DNA of 5,742 bases from contig JAKIWU010000090.1 in NCBI GenBank assembly GCA_022749905.1, positions 1 through 5,742 of the forward strand, written 5' to 3'. Below are positions 1 through 5,446 of this stretch, in pieces. The notes under the pieces are model-generated. The model searched no databases. It had not been told where the DNA came from and worked only from the letters and a program-made list of their open reading frames with translations. Both the position numbers and the translations under genes were made by a program. The number at the start of each line of letters is the position of its first letter. The first letter of the stretch is position 1. This stretch comes from Thermoplasmata archaeon (GTDB lineage Archaea; Thermoplasmatota; Thermoplasmata; Lutacidiplasmatales; UBA184).

Positions 1-828
1 CGAGATGAGCGAGGTGATCCGGGTGTGCAGCGACTCCGCGGTCCCGTCGGGTCCGGCGGTCATCCCGGGCCGGATCTCGATCTCCTCGCCGAGCGTGAGG
101 TGGCCCTGGAGGAGGGATCCGCCGAGGACCCCTCCTTTCAACTCGGCCGCGCGCGTCCCGGGGCGGTTCACGTCGAACGAGCGCGCCACGTACATGAGGG
201 GGGGTTTCGCCGCATCCCGCTTCGGCGTGGGGATCGTCCGCTCGATCTCCTGGATGAGCGCGTCGATGTTGACCTTGTGGTTCGCGGAGATCGGCACGAT
301 GGGGGCGCCGGCGATCGGCGACTCCTTGAGGAACTCGACGATCTCTTGGTGGTTGGTTTCCGCCGCCTCGGGCGTCACGAGGTCGATCTTGTTCTGGACC
401 ACCACGACCCTGCGGACGCCGATGATGTCGAGCGCGTAGAGGTGTTCCCGCGTCTGCGGTTGCGGGACCTTCTCGTTGCCCGCGACGAGGAGGAGCGCAC
501 CGTCCATGATGGCGGCTCCCGAGAGCATCGTCGCCATGAGGGTCTCGTGGCCGGGCGCGTCGACGAACGAGACCGCGCGCAGGAACTTCGCGGGCTTGCC
601 GTGGGTCGGGCACTTCGGTTCCGTCGTGTAGCATTCCGGCTCGGGGCAGTCCGGGCACTTGTAGAAGGCCGCGTCGGCGTACCCGAGCTTGATCGAGATC
701 CCGCGCCGCAGTTCCTCGGAGTGACGGTCGGTCCACTCTCCGGTGAGGGCTTGCGTCAGCGTGGTCTTGCCGTGGTCGACGTGCCCGACGAGCCCGATGT
801 TCACCTCGGGCTGGCGCGGGGCCTTCAT
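1..828 (-). CDS. eif2g: Translation initiation factor aIF2 subunit gamma (N-terminal 276 residues, cut by window edge)
   Basis: This encodes the GTPase subunit of archaeal IF2, which carries initiator Met-tRNA to the small ribosomal subunit. Seen in the translation: G1 loop GHVDHGKTT (residues 15-23), switch 1 region RRGISIKLGYAD (41-52), a zinc-knuckle insert with Cys58, Cys61, Cys66 and Cys73, G3 DAPGH (90-94), G4 NKID (146-149) and G5 SAN (181-183). The beta-barrel domain II starts near residue 210. The zinc knuckle between G2 and G3 separates aIF2 gamma from EF-1A and SelB. The family is usually a little over 400 residues, so about a third is missing beyond position 1, where the frame is still open. 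The ATG overlaps the S6e stop as ATGA and no strong Shine-Dalgarno precedes it, which suggests translational coupling to rps6e. All key GTPase residues are intact. Confidence 0.97.
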   Translation of the reverse strand, partial: MKAPRQPEVNIGLVGHVDHGKTTLTQALTGEWTDRHSEELRRGISIKLGYADAAFYKCPDCPEPECYTTEPKCPTHGKPAKFLRAVSFVDAPGHETLMATMLSGAAIMDGALLLVAGNEKVPQPQTREHLYALDIIGVRRVVVVQNKIDLVTPEAAETNHQEIVEFLKESPIAGAPIVPISANHKVNIDALIQEIERTIPTPKRDAAKPPLMYVARSFDVNRPGTRAAELKGGVLGGSLLQGHLTLGEEIEIRPGMTAGPDGTAESLHTRITSLIS

Positions 829-1202
829 GTCGTGGCCGCGCTCTCCGCGAGGGGTTTTGGCCCTCTCTTCTCCACGACGAGGTTGATCTGAACGGTCTCC
901 TCGCTGATGGCGCTCCCACGGAAGGTCCGCCGTTTCCGGACGCCGTGGCGCGGAGCGTGGAACCCGAAACCTTCCCCGACGAAGACCCGCATCTGGCGGG
1001 CACCGGGGATCTCGGGGCGCATCGGAAAGCCGCTCTTGTCCGTGCCGCCGGTGATCCGGAACGTGTACCCCGAGAGTCCGACGAGCTCGCCGCCGATGCT
1101 CTCCCCGATCCGCTTCCCGAGAAACCCCGCGGCCTGAGGATCGGTCACGCTGCGCGCGAGCGACTTCGCCGCGTCGGAAATCACGAGCTTGAACTCGACC
1201 AT
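825..1202 (-). CDS. rps6e: Small-subunit ribosomal protein S6e
   Basis: A 125-residue protein of the 30S subunit, the usual archaeal length for S6e (eukaryotic S6 is longer at the C-terminus). Family-like segments are the start MVEFKLVISD, the LGKRIGE region (residues 28-34), GYTFRITGGTDKSGFPMRP (45-63, the most conserved S6e stretch) and a basic segment HGVRKRRTFRG (86-96). It is followed by SEETVQINLVV (100-110). The reading frame stays open upstream to 1481, but that part is Arg/Pro-rich with no S6e similarity, and the TATA box lies between it and the chosen ATG at 1202, so the short start is right. The stop TGA overlaps the eif2g start (ATGA). The S6e-aIF2 gamma order is a recurrent archaeal arrangement. 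There is no clear Shine-Dalgarno; the predicted leader is only about 17 nt. Confidence 0.96.
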   Translation of the reverse strand: MVEFKLVISDAAKSLARSVTDPQAAGFLGKRIGESIGGELVGLSGYTFRITGGTDKSGFPMRPEIPGARQMRVFVGEGFGFHAPRHGVRKRRTFRGSAISEETVQINLVVEKRGPKPLAESAATT

Positions 1203-1240
1203 TCGGGGGAGAACCGGCGGGCGCGCCAGTTTTGTTCGGG

Positions 1241-1248
1241 TTATATAG
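1241..1248 (-). promoter_or_regulatory. TATA box of the rps6e-eif2g operon
   Basis: Read on the minus strand this is CTATATAA in an otherwise GC-rich region, a close match to the archaeal TATA consensus. Its centre is about 43 bases upstream of the rps6e ATG. With transcription starting about 25 bases downstream of the box, the leader would be roughly 15-20 nt. The purine-containing GGATAC just upstream could act as the TFB recognition element. The core TATATA is self-complementary, so weak initiation on the plus strand is also conceivable. Confidence 0.72.
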
Positions 1249-1413
1249 GTATCCGATTCGCCGTCGACGAAACGTTCGCGAAGCCGCCTGAGTGGGGCGA
1301 TGGTCCACGCCGACCTCCCGTCGGTTCGAGTTCCGCTCCGGCCCGAACAACGGACCGAGAGCGGAGCGCCGCATCGCGCTCTCTCCCGGCTGGGATTCGT
1401 GTGCGGACCGAGT

Positions 1414-1420
1414 CTTAAGA
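1414..1420 (+). promoter_or_regulatory. Candidate TATA box for the A24 peptidase gene
   Basis: CTTAAGA is the most AT-rich stretch in the 230 bases before the peptidase start and lies about 64 bases upstream of the proposed TTG. That would give a leader of nearly 40 nt, which includes the GGGAG at 1464-1468 that could serve as a Shine-Dalgarno (12-nt spacing, longer than ideal). The match to the TATA consensus is modest, so this is a candidate only. The rest of the 1203-1480 divergent region has no convincing gene or RNA. Confidence 0.3.
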
Positions 1421-1480
1421 GGCCGGCGACAAGTCGCGCATCGCGGGGGGAACCGTACGGCGTGGGAGTGGTCCGTCCCA

Positions 1481-2371
1481 TTGCATGACGCGACGATCGC
1501 GATCCTCCTCCTCGGGTTCCTCGCGGCGGCGATCGCCGATTGGAGGGAGCGCGAGGTCACCGATCGACTCTGGCAGGTCCTGGCGGTGATCGGCGCCGCG
1601 GTGGGCGCCCTCGCCCTCGGGCCCTCGGGCATGAACGCGCTCGCGCTCTGGCTTGTCGTTTCGCTGTTCGTCCTCGAGCACCTGTTCGCCTGGGACGAGG
1701 CGATCGAGGCCCGATTTCCGCGCCTCCCCGGAATCCTCGAGATCGTGGCCTACGTCGGCGTCGGCGGGCTCCTCGCGTGGGAAGGGTTCGCGCGAGGCCT
1801 CGGTCCGAGCGGCCTCCCCCCCGAGGTCGCCGCGGTCTTCGTCTCGGTCCTCATCGGGCGCGGGCTCTTCGAGCTCGGGCTCCTCTACGGGGGCGCCGAC
1901 GCGAAGGCGTTCATCACGGCCGGGATCCTGCTCCCTCTGGAGACCACGACGATCCTTGCCGTCCCTTCCGGGGCGAGTGCGATCTTGTCGATCTATCCCT
2001 TCCCCGTCACGCTGTTGATGAATGCGGCGCTCCTCGCGGTCGCGGTCCCGATCGCGATCGCGGTCCGAAACCTACGACGCGGGGAGTTCGAGTTTCCCCG
2101 AGGGTTCACCGGCTACACCGTCGCGGTTGCCGAGCTGCCGGAACGGTTCGTCTGGGTGAAGGATCCCAAGATCGGCCGTCCCGAGGGGGAGATCGCGACG
2201 TCCGAGGAGGACCGCCAGCTTCGCATCCGGCAGCGGGACGAGCTCGCGTCGCGCGGTGTTTCCCGCGTGTGGGTGACGCCGCAGATTCCCTTTCTCCTCG
2301 TGATGGCCGCCGGAGCGCTCACGGCCGTACTCGTCGGGAACCTCGTCATCGACCTCCTCGCCGGACTCTAA
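1481..2371 (+). CDS. A24-family prepilin / pre-archaellin signal peptidase (FlaK-like)
   Basis: A membrane aspartyl protease that cleaves the class III signal peptide of type IV pilin-like proteins (archaellins, adhesion pilins) on the cytoplasmic side. From the TTG at 1481 the protein has 296 residues. The first catalytic aspartate is Asp20 in ADWREREVTDRLW (19-31), at the end of the first membrane helix. The second is Asp140 in GGADAKA (137-143), the archaeal form of the GxGD motif. Hydrophobic segments lie near 4-19, 32-47, 51-69, 85-100, 113-135, 143-163, 165-195 and 270-292. A charged soluble region (196-265) precedes VTPQIPFLLVMAAG (265-278), which resembles the conserved last helix of archaeal members. 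The only other upstream start in frame is GTG 1292, which would add an Arg-rich stretch unlike the family. The next internal ATG (residue 51) would lose Asp20. No pilin or archaellin gene is visible nearby, so its substrate is unknown. Confidence 0.86.
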   Translation: MHDATIAILLLGFLAAAIADWREREVTDRLWQVLAVIGAAVGALALGPSGMNALALWLVVSLFVLEHLFAWDEAIEARFPRLPGILEIVAYVGVGGLLAWEGFARGLGPSGLPPEVAAVFVSVLIGRGLFELGLLYGGADAKAFITAGILLPLETTTILAVPSGASAILSIYPFPVTLLMNAALLAVAVPIAIAVRNLRRGEFEFPRGFTGYTVAVAELPERFVWVKDPKIGRPEGEIATSEEDRQLRIRQRDELASRGVSRVWVTPQIPFLLVMAAGALTAVLVGNLVIDLLAGL

Positions 2372-2395
2372 GTTGAGCACGAAGTTGGTCGTCCC

Positions 2396-2429
2396 ACCGT
2401 GCGTCGCCTCGATCGAACGGTCGCACGGT
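2396..2429. repeat. 34-bp two-part palindrome, candidate operator
   Basis: Outer arms ACCGTGCG (2396-2403) and CGCACGGT (2422-2429) are perfect inverted repeats. An inner perfect palindrome, TCGATCGA (2409-2416), has exactly the same centre (between 2412 and 2413). In all 13 of 17 symmetric pairs match, with mismatches confined to the 5-base linkers. It sits 25 bases after the peptidase stop and 75 bases before the mutase small-subunit ATG. ACGGTC also recurs as a direct repeat 8 bases apart (2417 and 2425). Concentric symmetry with roughly helical-turn spacing suggests a site for a dimeric or tetrameric regulator of the downstream operon. An RNA hairpin (8-bp stem, 18-nt loop) ending the peptidase transcript is the alternative. 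The function is inferred. Confidence 0.55.
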
Positions 2430-2493
2430 CCCGTCGGGATTCCCTCTCCCGCTACGACGGAAACCCTTTCTGCCCGGCCCCCGCTCCCCTACC

Positions 2494-2498
2494 GAGGG
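2494..2498 (+). promoter_or_regulatory. Ribosome binding site supporting the ATG at 2504
   Basis: GAGGG lies 5 bases before ATG 2504, and its GAGG core can pair with the archaeal 16S anti-Shine-Dalgarno. This decides the start: the open frame extends back to 2399, but those extra residues are Arg/Ser/Pro-rich, unlike the family, and would begin inside the palindrome. Confidence 0.55.
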
Positions 2499-2503
2499 AC
2501 AGG

Positions 2504-2920
2504 ATGACGCGCGCCGTGAAACCACCCCCGATACGCGTCCTGATCGCGAAACCGGGATTGGACGGGCACGACCGCGGTGCGAAGGTCGTCGCGCGCGCCC
2601 TGCGCGATGCCGGAATGGAGGTCATCTACGCCGGTCTGCGCCAGACGCCGGAGGAGATCGTCGAGGCTGCGATCGAGGAGGACGTGGACCTGATCGGCCT
2701 TTCGATCCTCTCGGGGGCGCACATGGCCCTGTTCCCCAAAGTTCTGAAGCTTCTGAAATTGCGGAAGGCCGGCAACATTCCCGTGTTCGCCGGAGGGATC
2801 ATTCCCGACGAGGACGCGCGCGCCCTCAAGCGGCACGGCATCAAGGCGATCTTCGGACCCGGCACCTCCCTCGAGGAGATCGTGACGACCGCGAAAGGGA
2901 TCGCGCGTCGGTCGTCATGA
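2504..2920 (+). CDS. mcmA2: Methylmalonyl-CoA mutase, small cobalamin-binding subunit
   Basis: A 138-residue stand-alone B12-binding domain. With the separately encoded catalytic large subunit it forms the adenosylcobalamin-dependent mutase that interconverts (R)-methylmalonyl-CoA and succinyl-CoA. Visible motifs are KPGLDGHDRGAKVV (residues 16-29), containing the DxHxxG signature with His22 as the expected lower axial cobalt ligand, the SxL element Ser67-Ile68-Leu69 in GLSILSGAH, and the Gly-Gly of FAGGIIP (95-101). These three elements make up the B12-binding Rossmann fold. The length matches archaeal and some bacterial split mutases, which have a small subunit of about 140 residues. The stop overlaps the meaB start as ATGA. 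No large subunit or epimerase is in the window. Other B12-dependent acyl-CoA mutases (isobutyryl- or ethylmalonyl-type) use similar small subunits, so the exact acyl substrate is not proven. Confidence 0.92.
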   Translation: MTRAVKPPPIRVLIAKPGLDGHDRGAKVVARALRDAGMEVIYAGLRQTPEEIVEAAIEEDVDLIGLSILSGAHMALFPKVLKLLKLRKAGNIPVFAGGIIPDEDARALKRHGIKAIFGPGTSLEEIVTTAKGIARRSS

Positions 2921-3897
2921 GACCGCGCTCGCCCCTCCCGCCAGCGGCGCGGGCCATCCTACGCCGCGACCGGGGCGCCCTCGCGCGTCTGATCACCCAG
3001 GTCGAGCGGCGCGATCCCGCGGTCGTCCCAACCCTGAAGGCCCTCTACCCACGCACGGGATCCGCGAGGATCATCGGGATTACGGGCCCGCTCGGCGTCG
3101 GTAAGTCCTCCCTCGTGAACCTGCTGCTTGCGCAGCTGCGCGCATCGGGCAAGACCGTCGGCGTCATCGGCGTCGACCCCTCGAGCCCGTTCTCCGGCGG
3201 ATCGGTCCTCGGGGACCGGATCCGTCTCGAACGGAAAGCCGGGGATCCCGGCGTCTTCATCCGGTCGATGGCGAGCCGCGGGCATGCGGGAGGTGTCGCG
3301 GCCGCGACCCTCCAAGCGGCCCGGCTCCTGGATGCGTTCGGGATGGACGTGGTCCTCGTAGAGACCGTGGGGTCGGGCCAGGTGGATGTCGCGATCCGGG
3401 ACATCGCCTCGACCTCGGTCGTCGTGCTCGTCCCCCACCTCGGGGACGAGGTGCAGACGCTCAAGGCGGGCCTCTTCGAGATCGCCGACGTGTTCTGCAT
3501 CAACAAGGGCGACCTCCCCGGGGCCGATCTCGCCGCGAAGGATCTGCGCGAGTACGTCTCCCTCGCCAACAACGCCGGCCGGTGGAAACCCGAGATCGTG
3601 GTCACGAGCGCTCGGGACGGGAGCGGCGTGCCCGAGCTTTGGCAAGCGATCGAGCGGCACGAGGCCTACCTCGACCGCGACGGGGGCCGGCTCGCCGGGG
3701 ATCGCCGTCGGGCTTCTCGTGAGATCGAGGAGCTGGTCCTCGACCGGGTCGCGGGGGATCTTCGCGGGGCGCTCGAGAACGAGCCGAAGCACGCCGCGCT
3801 CCTCGAGCGGGTCGCGCGCCGTGAGGTGGATCCGCACACGGCCTCCGAGATCGTCAGTCGCACGAGGGTGCGCCGACGACCCCCGCGGTCCCGATGA
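2917..3897 (+). CDS. meaB: MeaB/ArgK-family GTPase, methylmalonyl-CoA mutase chaperone
   Basis: A 326-residue G3E-class P-loop GTPase. MeaB proteins gate cobalamin delivery to methylmalonyl-CoA mutase and protect or reactivate it. Seen here: Walker A GPLGVGKSS (57-65), VIGVDPSSPFSGGSVLGDR (83-101, typical of the family), MASRGHAGG (118-126), the Walker B/switch segment VETVGSGQVDV (148-158), and the guanine-specificity motif NKGD (196-199, where most relatives have NKAD). The C-terminal part (about 240-326) is helical and charged and would form the dimerisation arm. Length matches the family. The start ATG overlaps the mutase small-subunit stop, and its own stop overlaps the next start as ATGA, so the three genes look like one tightly coupled operon. 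The older name ArgK (arginine/ornithine transport kinase) is misleading in this context. Confidence 0.94.
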   Translation: MRPRSPLPPAARAILRRDRGALARLITQVERRDPAVVPTLKALYPRTGSARIIGITGPLGVGKSSLVNLLLAQLRASGKTVGVIGVDPSSPFSGGSVLGDRIRLERKAGDPGVFIRSMASRGHAGGVAAATLQAARLLDAFGMDVVLVETVGSGQVDVAIRDIASTSVVVLVPHLGDEVQTLKAGLFEIADVFCINKGDLPGADLAAKDLREYVSLANNAGRWKPEIVVTSARDGSGVPELWQAIERHEAYLDRDGGRLAGDRRRASREIEELVLDRVAGDLRGALENEPKHAALLERVARREVDPHTASEIVSRTRVRRRPPRSR

Positions 3898-4466
3898 TCG
3901 ATCCGAACCTCGTCTTCGCCCTGGTGATCCTCGCGATCGCCGGTGTCGCCTACTTCGTCTTCGCCTCCTTCGTCTTCGGCGCGGGCTACCAGCCGACCCC
4001 CCGGCGCGCGGTCACCTCCATGCTCGAACTCGCCCGGGTCGCACCCTCGGACCGTGTCGTGGACCTCGGAGCCGGCACCGGGGCGATTGTCTTCCGCGCG
4101 GCGCGCGAACGGGGTGCCCGCGTTCTCGGGGTCGAGGTCGAGCCGATCCGCTTCGTGATCCTCGCGCTCCGCCGCCGCTGGGGCGGCCCCCGGGATCGGG
4201 TTGACCTCCAGTGGGGCAATCTGTTCGGCACGGAGCTCGGCGACGCCGATGTCGTGACCTGCTTCCTGTGGCCCGGTGCGATGGCCCGTCTCGGGCCCGT
4301 GTTCGAGGCGAAGCTGCGCCTGGGAACGCGGATCGTCTCGCACTGGCACGCGATCCCGGGCTGGATCCCGGAGAAGGTCGACCGCGTCGAGCACGTGTAC
4401 CTCTACCGGACCCCCCGGCGTCCTGAGAACCCCTCGGAGGGCGTTGGTGCAGGCCGAGCGGCCTGA
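3894..4466 (+). CDS. Membrane-anchored class I SAM methyltransferase, FAM173-like
   Basis: A 190-residue protein. Residues 5-29 form one strongly hydrophobic helix, likely a membrane anchor. Then come GYQPTPRRAV (31-40), the SAM-binding motif I VVDLGAGTG (55-63), and the acidic end of strand 2, GVEVEP (79-84, Glu81 expected to hold the ribose). After that come the post-motif DADVVTCFLWPG (118-128) and TRIVSHWHAIPGWIPEKV (145-162). The architecture of an N-terminal helix, a [FY]xP-type linker, a DxGxGxG motif and a late SHxxxxPGW-like segment resembles the FAM173 lysine methyltransferases, whose eukaryotic members modify the ATP synthase c subunit or the adenine nucleotide translocase. Motif I here is GAGTGA rather than the usual GSGDGR. 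The substrate is unknown. The start overlaps the meaB stop (ATGA). The last 15 residues are Gly/Arg/Pro-rich and probably disordered. Confidence 0.78.
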   Translation: MIDPNLVFALVILAIAGVAYFVFASFVFGAGYQPTPRRAVTSMLELARVAPSDRVVDLGAGTGAIVFRAARERGARVLGVEVEPIRFVILALRRRWGGPRDRVDLQWGNLFGTELGDADVVTCFLWPGAMARLGPVFEAKLRLGTRIVSHWHAIPGWIPEKVDRVEHVYLYRTPRRPENPSEGVGAGRAA

Positions 4467-4490
4467 GGTCGCCGGAACGAGGAGAGCCGG

Positions 4491-4543
4491 GGCCCGCGGG
4501 CCGAGCTCAGCGCCCGCAGATCCGGGGGAACGGAGTTCCTTCG
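4491..4543 (+). other. Hairpin-forming convergent intergenic region
   Basis: Between the methyltransferase and aquaporin stops there is a perfect 12-bp palindrome GGCCCGCGGGCC (4491-4502). A plus-strand hairpin at 4523-4543 has stem CGGGGGAAC against GTTCCTTCG, loop GGA, and 9 pairs of which two are G-U. A third small stem, AGGCC/GGCCT with a GAGC loop (4451-4464), runs into the methyltransferase stop codon. Neither strand has the T-rich run expected of an archaeal intrinsic terminator, so a termination role is only a possibility. The G-U pairs make the larger hairpin better on the plus transcript than on the minus one. Confidence 0.35.
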
Positions 4544-4556
4544 CCCTGCCCGAGCT

Positions 4557-5315
4557 TCAGGCCGGCCCGTTCACGGGGACGGGGCGGAGCGCCCGCTCGA
4601 CGAACGAGGCTAGCACGCCTCCGAGGATCGGCGCGACCCAAAAGACCCAGGACTCCGCGATCGCCCAGTGGTCGGAAGGCCAGACGAGCGAGAGGAGTGC
4701 CGGCGCGAAGCTCCTGACCGGATTCAGCGACGCTCCGTCGATCGGGATCGCCATGAGGTTCGTGGCGAGCAGAGTGAACCCGATCGCGAGCGGCGCGAGG
4801 TTCTTCGCCGAGGACACCGAGCGTGTGACGAGCTGGATCGTCAGGACGAACACGAAGGCGAGGGCGACCTCCGTCACGAACACTGCACCGAGAGAGAACG
4901 TGCACCCCGCGGGCGCCCCCGATCCCGCGTAGCATTGCGATCCAAGGGCCGCTGCTTGAGCGAGCGGGTACAGGGAAGGCGAGCCGGACGCGATCCCGGC
5001 GACGACGCCGATGCCGACGATCGCGCCGAGGACTTGCGAGACGAGGTAGGGGACCACATCGCCGCGAGGCATTCGGCCCGACAGCGCGAGGGAGATCGTG
5101 ACGGCCGGATTGAAGTGTGCGCCCGAGAGGTCCCCGAAGGCGTAGACGAGGCCGATCAGGACGAGGCCGAACGTGAGGGAGACGACCCCGATCCGCGCGT
5201 ACGGTTCGAAGACGAGGGCGCCGAGCGTCGTGACGGCGGCGCCCCCGCCGAAGAGCAGGAGGCCGAACGTCCCAACGAACTCGGCGAGGTAGCGTTGCCA
5301 CACGGCACTGGTCAT
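4557..5315 (-). CDS. MIP-family aquaporin with NPA/NPV pore motifs
   Basis: A 252-residue channel with six membrane helices (about 9-30, 41-60, 86-108, 142-163, 172-190, 222-242) and two half-helices, the usual length for AqpZ/AqpM-type water channels. The first pore motif is GAHFNPAVT (residues 65-73). The second is GASLNPVRSFAPAL (194-207), with Val200 where Ala is usual; the codon is GTC, one base from GCC. Aligning by eye to E. coli AqpZ, the selectivity filter is Phe49, Asn186 (His in AqpZ), Ala195 (Thr in AqpZ) and Arg201, an unusual combination. Cys128 and Cys138 lie in the loop between helices 3 and 4. The ATG at 5315 begins MTSAVWQRYLAEFVGTF, a normal MIP N-terminus. No good Shine-Dalgarno is present (GAGGG is 14 bases away). 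It is convergent with the methyltransferase gene and 131 bases after the upstream minus-strand gene. It could pass water, glycerol or another small solute. Confidence 0.93.
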   Translation of the reverse strand: MTSAVWQRYLAEFVGTFGLLLFGGGAAVTTLGALVFEPYARIGVVSLTFGLVLIGLVYAFGDLSGAHFNPAVTISLALSGRMPRGDVVPYLVSQVLGAIVGIGVVAGIASGSPSLYPLAQAAALGSQCYAGSGAPAGCTFSLGAVFVTEVALAFVFVLTIQLVTRSVSSAKNLAPLAIGFTLLATNLMAIPIDGASLNPVRSFAPALLSLVWPSDHWAIAESWVFWVAPILGGVLASFVERALRPVPVNGPA

Positions 5316-5446
5316 GGCGGGCGATGATGCCCTCGTCGGATAACGGCTGCGAAGGTCGATGAATGCGAGAGATGGAACGCGGAACGTGCCGCTCGATCCC
5401 CGGCTCGCTTCGCCGGTGGTCGAGACCGCAGGGAGAAGCGGCCCGA

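Noticed and set aside
25..891. Long plus-strand open frame opposite eif2g
   Set aside because: It is the antisense shadow of a confidently identified GTPase gene; its translation is Arg/Asp/Val-rich and resembles no family.
1322..1368. GGTTCGAGTTCC resembling a tRNA T-arm, and the inverted repeat CGCTCCG/CGGAGCG (1334-1340, 1362-1368)
   Set aside because: The T-stem would be mismatched and no matching acceptor, D-arm or anticodon arm is upstream. A lone 7-bp inverted repeat with a 21-base spacer is not surprising at this GC content.
1203..1481. N-terminal extension of S6e in the same open frame
   Set aside because: The added residues are Arg/Pro-rich, have no S6e similarity, and the TATA box falls inside them; S6e normally begins at the chosen methionine.
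2045..2066. Repeated CGATCG/GATCGCG strings within the peptidase gene and elsewhere
   Set aside because: They follow from Ile (ATC), Ala (GCG) and Asp/Arg codon preference in GC-rich coding sequence, not from a separate repeat element.
2372..2503. Possible cobalamin riboswitch before the B12-dependent operon
   Set aside because: The spacer is only about 130 bases, shows no B12-box-like sequence, and cobalamin riboswitches are essentially a bacterial feature.
2959..3837. Long minus-strand open frame opposite meaB
   Set aside because: Antisense shadow caused by high GC and few stop codons; MeaB motifs on the plus strand are complete.
5316..5446. Promoter or small RNA in the spacer before the aquaporin (GTTAT at 5345-5341 on the minus strand; GATGATG resembling a C box)
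   Set aside because: GTTATCC is a poor TATA match although its distance would fit a leaderless start, and no D box accompanies the C-box-like string.
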